Of a stretch of DNA of 64,000 nt, positions 31,864-47,539 are shown one piece after another. The stretch lies in the NCBI GenBank assembly GCA_026545765.1, contig CM048841.1, positions 87,340,636-87,404,635 on the forward strand. Direction: 5' to 3'. The translations under genes were made by a program, and so were the position numbers. A model generated the notes under the pieces. It ran no database searches and had not been told where the DNA came from. It saw nothing but the letters and a program-made list of their open reading frames with translations. Positions within the stretch are counted from its first letter, which is position 1. Each line of letters starts with the position of its first letter. Source of the stretch: Plantago major. Its lineage: Eukaryota > Streptophyta > Magnoliopsida > Lamiales > Plantaginaceae.

Positions 31864-32872
31864 CACTACAAGAATTCTCAGAATCTGAGACGGAAAGGAC
31901 GGATTTTATCCGTCGCCTCATGTGACGAATCGTAAGCAGGACGGTTAAAACGTATCCGTCGCTCTGTAGCGACGGATAATTTTATCCGTCGCTACAGAGC
32001 GTTGACCAAGATTTTTAAAAAAAAAAAAAAAAAAGTTAGCGACGGATAGATCTAGATCTATCCGTCGCTAAAAGCCTAAAAAAAAAACCATATATCTCCT
32101 CCACCACCTCCTTTCCTCCACCACTTCTCCTCCATTTCTCCTCTCCTCCTCCTCCCACCACCACCTTTCTCCTCCACCACCATCCTCCTCCACCACCATC
32201 TCTACCACCACCACCTCTCTCCTCCCACCACCATCTCCACCACCACCACCACCTCTCTCCTCCCACCACCACCGCACCACCACCATCTCCACCACCCCCC
32301 CCGCTCTCCTCCCACCACCACCAGCTCCACCCCCGCACCACCACCACCTCGCTCCACCCACCACCACCATCTCCACCACCACCACCACCACCACCTTTCC
32401 ACCACCACCACCACCACCCTGCCACCACCACACCACCTTTCTCCTCCCACCACCACCGCACTGCATTTAATACAAATTGGATACGAATATAAAAATTCGA
32501 ATACAAATTAATCCGTATACGAATACAAATCAATATCTCGTATACGAATACAAATTGGATACGAATTAATCCGTATACGAATATAAAAATTCGAATACGG
32601 ATTTTATTTTTTTTTAAAAAAATAGAAATGGGGCGACGGATAGATCTATCCGTCGCCACGTGGGGCGACGGATAGAATCTATCCGTCGCCCCATTATCAA
32701 TTTAAAAAAAAAAAATTGGTCAATCCGTCGCGAATTGGACGACGGATTGTTATCCGTCATTAGCTTCAGGGGCGACGGATTTTCTATCCGTCGCCCGATC
32801 CGTTGCCAGTAGGCGACGGATAGATAACTTTATGTGACGGATAGATCCGTCACATGAGCCGATTTTGTAGTG
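31864..32872. mobile_element. non-autonomous CACTA (En/Spm) element (1009 bp)
   Basis: It begins CACTACAAGAATTCTC and ends GATTTTGTAGTG, the inverted CACTACAA ends of CACTA transposons. Both flanks are filled with direct and inverted copies of the subterminal word GACGGAT / ATCCGTC, joined into hairpins such as GCGACGGATAATTTTATCCG. No 3-bp target duplication is evident (AGT versus TGC). The interior has a CCA-rich tract and repeated ATACGAATACAAATTGGATA-like words, and no transposase. Confidence 0.8.
32096..32460. repeat. CCA/CCT-rich low-complexity tract inside the CACTA element
   Basis: About 365 bp of mostly CCACCA and CTCCTCC repeats. It yields long spurious frames (polyGly-Trp-Val on the minus strand) that are not genes. 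Confidence 0.9.
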
Positions 32873-32904
32873 TGCTAACACCAGATATTACAAAAAAAAA
32901 AAAA

Positions 32905-33665
32905 AAAAACACGAGTTAATATAGTGTTGCAATTCAGCAAGTCTTGAGTTAATATAATGTTATAACTCAGCGGATAAGGGTGGCAGTTTGGTATGGGATA
33001 TTGGGAAAATCCCAATCCCAATTGGGATTATCCCAAAATTTCCGATCCCAATTCGGATAAATTCCAAATTTCCATATATAGTTTTAAGACGGGATTGAGA
33101 TTGATTTTGCATCCCAATTGGAATTTGGGATCCCAAATGGAATAATGAATGAATTAATAAATAATTAATATTGTTGTATATTACACAAAAACGACAACTC
33201 TCTTAAGATGCAACTTTTTATTTATTTATTTATATCATTGAGATTGTTGTTGGGGTGGTACTTGTTTACTATCTAACTATCCGTGATATGTTTAACCTAT
33301 GAGAAAACAAAGAAACAAGTTAGTAGTGATACGAGTTGAAATTGTACTAACTTATAAGTTGTTTAGTTTATTCATATAGAGGTGTAAGTTGTTTTTTAAA
33401 GCCGTTCAAAAGTAGAATTATATAACTATGTTTAATGTGAACTAGTATTTGTGAAATTATAAATGGTTGTCCAAAATTATCAGGAGTGTTGTAAAAATTC
33501 TTCAAAATATATGGGATCCCGCCCAAATTCCAAAGTTCCAATCCCGAAAATTCCAACTTTATTTGGGATGGAATTGGGATGTGACAAATATGTCCCGATC
33601 CCGAAATTCCAAATATTCCATCTGACCCCAACCCTATCAGCAAGTCATGAGTTAATATTCTATTG
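32905..33665. repeat. ~32-bp minisatellite split by a hAT-like insertion
   Basis: Units with the core GAGTTAATAT followed by CAGCAAG occur at about 32910, 32943 and again at 33650. Between the second and third lies a block of about 650 bp starting AGGGTGGCAGTTTGG and ending GACCCCAACCCT. It is full of TCCCAATTGGGATT-type words. Ends AGGGTKGG are inverted but short, and no clean target duplication is visible. I call it an insertion of probable hAT type with low certainty. Confidence 0.45.
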
Positions 33666-34440
33666 CCACCAATATACAAAGTTTGAAGAGATGGTACTTT
33701 CTACGATCACATAGGCAAGTTATTCGAGTACAGCTAAACTTATCATTCCCCGAACTCGACTCGCCAACAAAACTAATCAATATGCAAGCTCAAGCACGGA
33801 ACATAATTGATAAACTCAAGCTTGACTCAATTGGATCGAACAAACTTGAGTCGAGTTCGAGATAGAAATGAAAGGAAATATACACATTTTTTGAACGCGG
33901 CATACTAAGTCTTAATGAGATTGTATGAACCAAGTTTTGGATCGAGACACTTACCTATAGATATAAGAGTGATATGAGCTGAGTCTTGATGATCCTAGCT
34001 ATCGAGCATTACAAGTTGAGATATAATCGGTTTAATAGGACACTCGAAGCTCAAAACAGAGTCCGAACTCAACTTGATTAGCATATCAAACAAGTGGAGT
34101 TGGAACGAAATACTCAGCCGAAAAGTTGTACCAGATTTCTAGTTTAGAGACTGAGACACAATGTGCAATTATGACAAGTGGCAATCACGTATTCTGGGCA
34201 GACAAACAACATTTAAACTCAGTTAAGGACAAAATATCCATTGACTATTTATGACTATCATGACTCTAGAATGATGACATGCATGAGGAATTGAGAGATA
34301 ATATGAGGATAAAATTATACAGTACTAAAAATGGAACTCAACTACACCAATCTTTTCATTGTTCCACGTAATCATAGATAATGATAGGGATAGGTTATTC
34401 TGAAATTAATTGGAATCTTTGACATATGACAGAATTTTTC
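33666..34440. other. intergenic DNA upstream of the ABCC gene
   Basis: No gene. It holds alternating CTCGAC/CTTGAGTCGAG words (33730-33860), a pattern common in decayed TIR elements, not further classifiable. Confidence 0.4.
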
Positions 34441-34446
34441 TTGTAC

Positions 34447-34454
34447 TATAAATA
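34447..34454 (+). promoter_or_regulatory. TATA box of the ABCC transporter gene
   Basis: TATAAATA in the context GTACTATAAATAGTG lies about 400 bp upstream of the first ATG. A 5'-UTR intron is suggested by CTAG/GTAATG near 34602 and a TTCCAG acceptor ending at 34796. Transcription would then start near 34480. Confidence 0.55.
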
Positions 34455-34845
34455 GTGATCCTAAGCAAGAATGAAGTGAAGTAGCAGTAATACACACCAT
34501 GAATAAAGCAGAGATTCCACTCCACTATCCCACCAACCTTTGAAACCCATGTGCATTTTTCACATTCAGATCCAATCTGTAAAAATTTAACTTCAATCTA
34601 GTAGGTAATGTGTCTTGCTTTATTTGAAACCTTTTTGTCACTTCATAACTAATCCACTTGCAACTATGAAACTTTTGGTGTTTTGTCATTGTTTTTTGGC
34701 CCATACTGTTTGCATAGCAGCATATTTAGTGAAGGCTTAGTTGAGGTTCGAGTTCTTTAATAAATGGATAAACAACAGCTGTTTTTAATGTTCCAGGTTT
34801 TGGATAAAGCTGGCCTTGTTTCTTGAGTTTCTTGTTAGATTATAC

Positions 34846-40289
<5,444 letters not shown>

Positions 40290-40550
40290 CTGAAGAGTGA
40301 ACTTTAGTGCTTAACTGAATCTGACAATAACAAGACCTCAGTGCAGAAATAAGAAGAGAAAGAAGGATTCTTAATCTTAAGTGCATCTCACGGTCAAGCC
40401 TATACTTCTGAATTAGATTTCTGAGGTAGAATAGCTGTGTGTGAATCTTGAGTAGCCCATACATATGTACAGTTCTCACCAGGAATTAGTTAGGTATCTA
40501 ATTGTATCAATGTTCATTATGCAATTCCCAGTTAATTATCTCACCAGCTT
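40290..40550 (+). other. 3' flank / UTR of the ABCC gene
   Basis: Short untranslated stretch between the stop codon and the minisatellite; nothing else seen. Confidence 0.4.
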
Positions 40551-41042
40551 GTAAATGAAGATACATACGAAAATAGCTGATAGCATTTCAACAAGCATAT
40601 CAGGCTCAACTATGTAAATGAAGATGCACACGGGAATAGCTGATAGCATTTCAAAAAGCATATCAGGCTCAACTATGTAAGTGAAGATGCATACGAGAAC
40701 AGTTGATAGCATTTTAACAAGCATATCAGGCTCAGTTATGTGAATGAAGATGCATACAAGAATAGCTTGTAGCATTTTAACAAGCATATCAGGCTCAGTT
40801 ATGTTTTTGAAGATGCATACAAGAATAGCTTGTAGCATTTCAACAACCATATCAGGCTCAACTGTGTAAATGAAGATATATGCGAGAATAGCTTATACTA
40901 ATTCAACGAGCCTATCAGGCTCAACTGTGTAAATGAAGATGTACTAGCTGATACTAATTCACAAGCATATAAATCAGGCTCAACTATGTGAATGAAAATG
41001 CATATTAGAATAGCTGATACTATTTTAACAAGCACATATCAA
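40551..41042. repeat. 63-bp minisatellite, about eight units
   Basis: Units contain AATGAAGATGCATACR, ATAGCTGATAGCATTTCAAC and CATATCAGGCTCAACTAT. Starts are near 40552, 40615, 40678, 40741, 40804, 40866, 40929 and 40990. The period of 63 bp is a multiple of three, so the minus strand shows an artificial frame of 21-residue repeats (EPDMLVKMLQAILVCIFI). Divergence rises toward the right end. Confidence 0.88.
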
Positions 41043-41979
41043 GCGAATTGCAATGCTAGCTACCGTGGACCAATTTCAACCAGATCAAAAGAATCAGCAT
41101 TATTTGCACATCATAATCATGATGTACCACATACAGTATTAAATAACTTTTCCATGTCATGGGAGCATAAAGTAGCAGTTCTCTCACGAATTTGAGCAAA
41201 CAAGATCTACTCTATCATAATAAAAATTGGTACTACATCATTTTGTACTCAACAATCATGTTATGTAACTGAATAAAGTAAATCCATAGCCTCAAACAAC
41301 ACAATTACACAAATAAAAACGAAATTCATGATTTGGACAAAGAAGGCACCTGAATCTAAAAGCTCTCTCACTCGATCGCGTCAACTGTTAGCAGATGAAG
41401 CAAACAGCCATGTTTCTCCAGGCCTAGTTGTTAGGGCAATGTTGAATTGCTACATTAGGAAAGCAATTGGTTAATAATCACAAATATTTGTCGGCAAAAC
41501 TTCATGCCATGGATGCATAGAGAGAAAAAATTGCAGCTCAAACAAGCCAAGGGATAGAGCTACCAGATTACCAGGTGACACTGTGTGAACTGTGGAGCTG
41601 AAAACGAAAACGATTTCTAACAATATTCATTGTTCACTTTTGAAATTTTGCGCGGTGAGTTTTGGAGCTAAAAGCCTAAAAGGAAATGAAATACTTAAAT
41701 GTCATGATAGATTTCTTCATTTTCTCTTTTAGTAGCCCTAAATTCAAAAACTAAGTAGCCCAGCGCACCCAGCCGGCCCAATTCCTTAAACAAACACCTA
41801 ATTCCGTTATATGTTGGGGGTAGAGCAACTATGAAGGCTAAATGGGCACAAATTCTCCAACGTTCAGGTGCGAAACTATTTGGAAACGGGTGAAATGCCA
41901 AAAAGGAAGATGTATCCCAAGATAAAATACGGGGTAAGGATTAATTTTTGTTCAATTCACTAGTTTAAGAATAGTTTGT
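41043..41979. other. intergenic DNA
   Basis: No gene recognised. A minus frame at 41901-41695 has no known features. Confidence 0.4.
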
Positions 41980-42345
41980 TTATGTCAACAGGGGAACATA
42001 CTCAACATCAATACCACAGGCTGCATCTGTTTTAGTGTAAGTATTGTCTATGGCTAAAGGTTCAACATGTTCAATAGTTACGTGCAAGTCAATCTCTATG
42101 TTTATGTTGTTCCTCTCAAACATTAACTTCACAGTATGATCATCAAAAACTCCAATTGTCTCAAATTAATTCTCAATATAAGACACCAAAGTAAAAAACA
42201 GAGAACCCTGACCAGGAACATCATCTAAAGCAGACATTTCAATATCCTTCAAGAGTTTCGCATGTGTATACCTTTTAGGATCAACATCAACGAGCATAAA
42301 TTGTTCCTTGTTCAGGTGGATTCTGATATCATATTTGGCACCCAT
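41980..42345 (-). pseudogene. N-terminal fragment of a plant MULE-type transposase protein
   Basis: The ATG at 42345 opens MGAKYDIRIHLNKEQFMLVD, then VDPKRYTHAKLLKDIEMSA and GSLFFTLVSYIEN, with a single in-frame TAA at 42168-42166. The same frame continues IGVFDDHTVKLMFERN, IEIDLHVTIEHVEPLA and ends at 41980 (122 codons with the stop). The pattern (hydrophobic strand, VDVDPKRY, a DD-TV-MF motif, I-LHV) matches the N-terminal domain placed before the DNA-binding and transposase domains in plant Mutator-like proteins; this is family memory. The catalytic part is absent, so it is a relic or a captured piece. Confidence 0.5.
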
Positions 42346-42780
42346 TGCAACTGTAAACGACAATAACAACAACAAATTCAAGGAAATTGTAAGAAAACAA
42401 CAGAATCACACTAAAAACCCTAGGTATTTACACAGAACTCTACAACGACACCCAATATAATCTGACGGAAAATTATGCTCGTCCACACTATTACGTTCAT
42501 GAATTCCAATAAAAAAGAAGAATTTTTTAAACGCAAATAAGAAATCTTACCTTACTGTCGCCGTCCAAGCTTCACGAACAGTACGACAAGGAAGTACGGC
42601 TCCACAACAGTCGATTACACCGGTACCAGTGAGAATTTTGGTTCACAATTGAGCTTTGTTTTGTTCGTTAATGGCAGAGGAGTTGAGGAAGACGAAGAGG
42701 TTTTGGCGGGTGGAGGGAGTTGTGGAGAATTGAAATTATTAAAACCTAATAAGGTATAAAGATAATAGAGAAATTTTTTT
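42346..42780. other. upstream flank of the MULE relic
   Basis: No frame. It contains sequence that looks like an untranslated leader (42540-42700), unclassified. Confidence 0.35.
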
Positions 42781-43503
42781 TTGAGCCGTTGATCGATCGA
42801 TTACTTGCCAAAGTTGGTCTTGTAAGCTTTAATCGGATATAACATGCTTTACTGCACTTAGAGTTAAGCTCGACAAACTAGTAATTTTGTTATATATACT
42901 GTCTGCAATAGTAATATTCAAGATTGTTTGGATACATCGCCTGTTGTTGTTCATGATTTCGGCTACCCCCTAAATCTCTTATGGGGCTGCATGTCTATTG
43001 CCCAGTCCATTTTGATTATTTCCATGCAATATTAGTCGATATTAGTGTACATGCCAGTCTGCTGAAAAGTGGGGTCTATACCTCCTCACTGAAAGTACCC
43101 AGGTTTGTTGCAACATCCATTTTCTGCAAATCTAATGCCTGTTTGTAACGGTTTTCGGATCATTTTGTTGCATTAATGTTGATAGAATTCTTGTAGCTGT
43201 AAGGTTACCACCTATCAGGCACCTGGTTTTGGTTTGAGCTGAATTTGTAGTAAAACATATTTTGGTTAACATATTACTATATTTTTGTACTAAAGCGGGG
43301 TAATATGCATCTGTATTAATGTGCCACTTTAGTTCCATATAGCTTACATATGGTTAGCTTAATTTATGTCGGAAGCTTATGCAGATGGATTTTATGACTT
43401 GTTGAATTTTTTCCAACATAGAATAGCTATTCATATATGGGAAATTAAGTAAGAAAGCTTACAAGACCAACTTTGGCAAGTAATCGATCGATCAATGGCT
43501 CAA
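42781..43503. mobile_element. MITE-like element with 50-bp terminal inverted repeats (723 bp)
   Basis: The first 50 bp (TTGAGCCGTTGATCGATCGA ... GTAAGCTTT) are the reverse complement of the last 50 bp (43454-43503) with one mismatch. The inverted match stops sharply at both outer borders. Interior is about 620 bp with no coding frame. A target duplication cannot be defined because of the flanking T runs, so the superfamily is unknown. Confidence 0.7.
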
Positions 43504-44372
43504 GTTTTGGGTTTTGAACGAGTATGGGTGGCAGGCTCATGGGTTCTGGTTTGTGGGTTCCATTGGGAAGTAAGAATAAGAAATGAAATTAAAAAAAAAC
43601 TCAAAGTTTGGTGTAACAAAGTTTTTATTTGAAAGGTTTTGGTGTAACAGTGAATTTTTTTTGAAAGGTTTAACAGTCAACTAACGGCTACAGTAATGCC
43701 GTCAAATTTTTGGTGTAACGTCAAAAAGTTTGAAAGGTTTTAGTGCAAAGTGAAAAAAAAAAGGTTGAGGGGTAAGTTCAAAAAACGCAAATAGGTTTTA
43801 GTGCAAAAATTTTTTTTCTCAAGATAATATATTGTAGCTAAGGCCATGTTTGTTTGGAGAATGATGAAATGTGGCTTAAAAGCTGGTCAACGAAAATTAG
43901 ACAAAATGGACTTAGATGTAATTGTTGAAGTAAGTGGTACCTGGATGAGTAAGGGTGCTCTAATAGGGGTATACGTAATTATCCCAAAATTAAATTTAAA
44001 CTTCACTAATTTACTTGTTCGTATTCTCAAACTTCTACATTTGCTAGTTTTTGCTCTCTCTTTCTACTCCTCATACACCCCCACATATCACATACCACTA
44101 ACTTATTAGTTAGTCATTGAGTCAATGCAAATATCTTACTTAAAGGGGGTTCAAACTGCTTATTTTATCATCCCCTAGTAGTTCCTTAATATACAATGCC
44201 TTTTGAGTTACCAGCTCAAATGTCAAATTTAATTCAATCCTACACCAAACATATTCTCATTCAAATACTCATCAAAATAATACTATTTTGTTTGTATGTT
44301 ACTTACAAGAGCCAATGTTTGCAAACGATCCTAGATTTTCAGCTTCCCCATCAACACAAACCAAGATATAGA
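43504..44372. other. intergenic repeats
   Basis: Contains GGTGTAAC / GAAAGGTTTTGGTG words repeated four times in 43590-43810 and a GGCCATGTTTGTTTGGAGAA start at about 43852 typical of TIR-element ends. No partner end could be fixed. No gene. Confidence 0.4.
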
Positions 44373-44770
44373 GGTCGTTTGTCTCGTGGTTAAAGCCCGG
44401 TTTTAATAGAGTTATCATTCTCATCTTATTTATCATACAATTTTAATCGCATTAAACAGTATCCGTTTTTAATCCACCAACTATTCATAATTCAATTAAA
44501 TTTTATCTTTCTACATACTCTTCTTCTCTCACATTACATTTTCATTTATTATAACAACCCTAAACCAGTCAAATAACATTAAAATCAATAAATAATATTA
44601 AAAAATCTTACGCACATCACTTCACTCTTGCACACCCTATATAACAACAATATAAAACTTAAATTCCATCACAAACTCAAATTTTCAAAACCCAATTATA
44701 ATTCAGTTACTATTTACGATTAAAACTCAATTAAAATACGGTCCATTTTAATCGCTTCCCAGACAACCAC
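44373..44770. mobile_element. candidate MITE (398 bp)
   Basis: The left end GGTCGTTTGTCTCGTGGTTA resembles the reversed right end GTGGTTGTCTGGGAAGCGAT with gaps. The interior is AT-rich with no frame. The target duplication is unclear. Confidence 0.4.
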
Positions 44771-45111
44771 ATGGAGTTTTTGTTGGAAAAATTAAACATA
44801 GGACGTCTTTTGCCTATACTATAACCTTGGGGTGGTTTTTTGCAATTTCTCCCCATAAACGGCATATGCTTTAGATAATTCATTTTTTGGTCCAGAATTA
44901 GGCAAAAATTTAAAAACCAATCCGACCGTTAAACTCTCAGACCCCACTAGCCGTTACAATCCCAATCTCCATTTCCCGAGCCCTAATTCATTTTCCCTCT
45001 TCATATTCATCATCAATCACTCTCACATTTTCATCAATTCATCTAAATCTCTGATCAAACTACAAGAAGAATCATTCAAATCCATTCAAGCGAAAAGTAA
45101 ATTGAATTGAA

Positions 45112-46300
45112 ATGGCTTCACGAACTGGAACAAAGGACATCATTACTCTTCGAGGATCTTCCGCAATCGTCAGTGAATTCTTCGGTACGCCCTTTCGATG
45201 TTTCGATTCGCTGTTTGTTTACTCTATCGTTTCTTCGCATACGTTTATTTGGCTGTTTGAGTGATTTGTCTTTACTGAAACTGTTTTTTTTTTTTTTTGG
45301 CCTTCCAGGGTATGCTGCTAACAGGTAAGGGTTTCAATTGTTTATTTCTATTTCTGATTATGTGTATATAGACGGAATATTGATTAGAGGAAGAAATCGG
45401 CAGTATTTTGTACAATCGTGCTGTTTATCCAGAGGAAAGTTTCGCAAGGGTTAAGAAGTATGGGCTCCCAATGTTGCTTACTCAAGATGAAGGGGTCAAA
45501 TCCTTCATTTCAAACTTGACTTCTCAGCTTTCTGGTAATTTTATACGAATCTCTCTACGTTTGGCTTCTTTCGGTTTTTGGAGTTTTGGCTTATGAGATT
45601 GTGTGATTGTCTTAAAAGAGTGGCTGGAAGCTGGGAAGCTACAGAGGGTTGTTCTGGTTATCATGAGCAAAGCTACTGCTGAAGTTTTGGAGAGGTGGAA
45701 TTTCAGGATTGAGACTGATAACGAGGTCGTTGAGACGGGGTAATGTTTATATCAAGTCTTCGTCCTCGTATAATTTATGTCCTTTGTGTTTATTGGGCTT
45801 GATTTGTGTTGTTGTTCAGAGTTTCAAGGGAGAAAAGCGATAAGGAAATCATGAGGGAGATTCAGGCTATCATGAGGCAGATAGCTTCCAGCATTACATA
45901 CTTGCCATGCCTTGATGAACCTTGTAAGAATCATATCAACTTAATTAAAGTAGTTTGAGATTGTTTGAAGCAGTTTGGTGGTGTTTATTGATCCTGTGTG
46001 TTTGATTTGAAATGGTGTGACTGGTAGGTGTGTTTGATGTTCTGGCATACACCGATACGGATTGTACAGTCCCTTTTACTTGGATTGAGAGCGACCCAAA
46101 GTTAATTGAGAATCCGCAGATGGTGAAGTTGCATTCTTTTGATACTAAGGTACTAAAGTTTGCTCTTTAGCTCCGGGCGTAGTAATGTCATTTGTTGGAT
46201 GTTTCTTTAGGAAATCTCAACTGGTGTTTTGTTGTGGATGCAGATTCACAAGGTTGACACCCTTGTCTCATACAAAAACGACGAATGGGACGACGAATAA
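45112..46300 (+). CDS. MAD2: mitotic spindle checkpoint protein MAD2 (HORMA domain)
   Basis: Seven exons: 45112-45184, 45309-45324, 45404-45534, 45619-45739, 45820-45923, 46028-46149, 46244-46300. They total 624 nt = 207 aa, the usual MAD2 length, and all junctions keep frame. Exon 2 is only 16 nt. The protein is one HORMA domain: ITLRGSSAIVSEFFGYA, SILYNRAVYPEESFARVKKY, LQRVVLVIMSKATAEVLERW and the C-terminal seat-belt region PFTWIESDPKLIENPQMVKL with VDTLVSYKNDEWDDE. MAD2 binds MAD1 at unattached kinetochores and inhibits CDC20-APC/C. The ATG follows a leader from about 44990. A single start is possible in this frame before the HORMA core. Confidence 0.96.
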
Positions 46301-47539
46301 ACTGCTGCTACAACCTCTAGATTCTGTAGAATCAATCATTTGATTCACATTTAGGTCTTTTGTGTAAACCGCTGAAAACAATGGTGAATCTGTGAATCAT
46401 TGATTCACATTGTGTTTTGCTGACATCCTTTGGTCTGTTGTGAGTTGTGTGACTGACTGCCAAAAATTTAATGAATGTTGTTTCTTTTGTGCTTCTTAAA
46501 TAGACCAATCTAATGATACATCATACATAACTGTTGTATTTATGCTACACTGCTGTGCACTTCAGTAGTTCAGTTTGCCAACTATACGCGTCCAAGCAGG
46601 GGTATTATCACTCTATACATATAGAAACAGAACGAGACAGAGATTTGCATGAATCTGATTCAGTATTGGTTAAATTCATTCAAAACAAACCTGGTGAAAT
46701 TTGCAAACAGATCAAACAGCATCTACGGTAGAGAACTTTGAAAGAACGCGTCTTTTAAATCCAGAGAAACTTCCAAACCGTTTGGTGTTTGATGGGGAGG
46801 GAATTCCTAAATTGTTGTTGCAATTCCAGGGCAGGAAGTACTTCATTTCTTTGCCAAATAATCTGCTACTGAGTTCGCTTCCTGTAACAAAAGTGTGACT
46901 TAAGACGGTCATTTCGACAGCCAGACTGCGGTAGACCACCATTATGTTTGATTAATGCATTTTGTCTTCAAAAAAACCTTTGAAATAAAGCGTCTTACAA
47001 TTGTGTCTTGAAAATCCAGGAAGTTTGTAATCTGGAGCTAAATTTGTACCACATATTTTGTCTCCAGAAACAGTCTCACGGGTGGCGTCCTAGATCGACT
47101 GGTTCCGACCACTTGCCAGAAAGAATACCATGACTCAAGAACAATCGAAGAGATGACCTATTCCACCAGCGCTTTAATCAAAGTAAAAAAACAGAATGCT
47201 AAAAGAATCTGGAATGCAGGCATATCAGTAGTGGTTTGCAGTCAAACCATTATGGCAGAGTAAAAAGAGAGTGCTAAAACAAAGGGAGGGGATCCCAAAT
47301 CCCAATAATTTATAAACCATCCAAACATGTAATCCAACAACAACTATTCACAACAGAAGGCTCCAAGTTCAGAACAAACATCTGCATAGCAGAGTAACTT
47401 CACTGTTATTAGAAAATATAGAGCATCCGAGTTTAAGATGATACACAGATACTCAAGTGCGAATATGTTATGAAGGGTCATACAGCACTTGAGCTACTGA
47501 ACAAGACAATTCACAGCGGAGAACGTCAAAAACATTCCA
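46301..47539. other. 3' flanks of MAD2 and of the GT-1-like gene
   Basis: The two genes converge here. I see no further gene; small frames on both strands have no known features. Confidence 0.5.

Noticed and set aside
32036-32659. Long minus-strand frame of Gly/Trp/Val repeats (207 codons)
   Set aside because: It is the translation of the CCA/CCT-rich tract inside the CACTA element; low complexity with no start or context of a gene.
40536-40850. Minus-strand 104-codon frame of 21-residue repeats, possible repeat membrane protein
   Set aside because: It follows exactly from the 63-bp minisatellite period and lies in the ABCC 3' flank; no independent start signal.
40551-41042. CRISPR-like array because of regularly spaced repeats
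   Set aside because: Whole 63-bp units repeat without unique spacers and the DNA is a plant nuclear genome; it is a minisatellite.
46534-46942. Short frames on both strands between MAD2 and the GT-1-like gene
   Set aside because: No domain, no splice context and poor start signals; treated as convergent 3' flanks.
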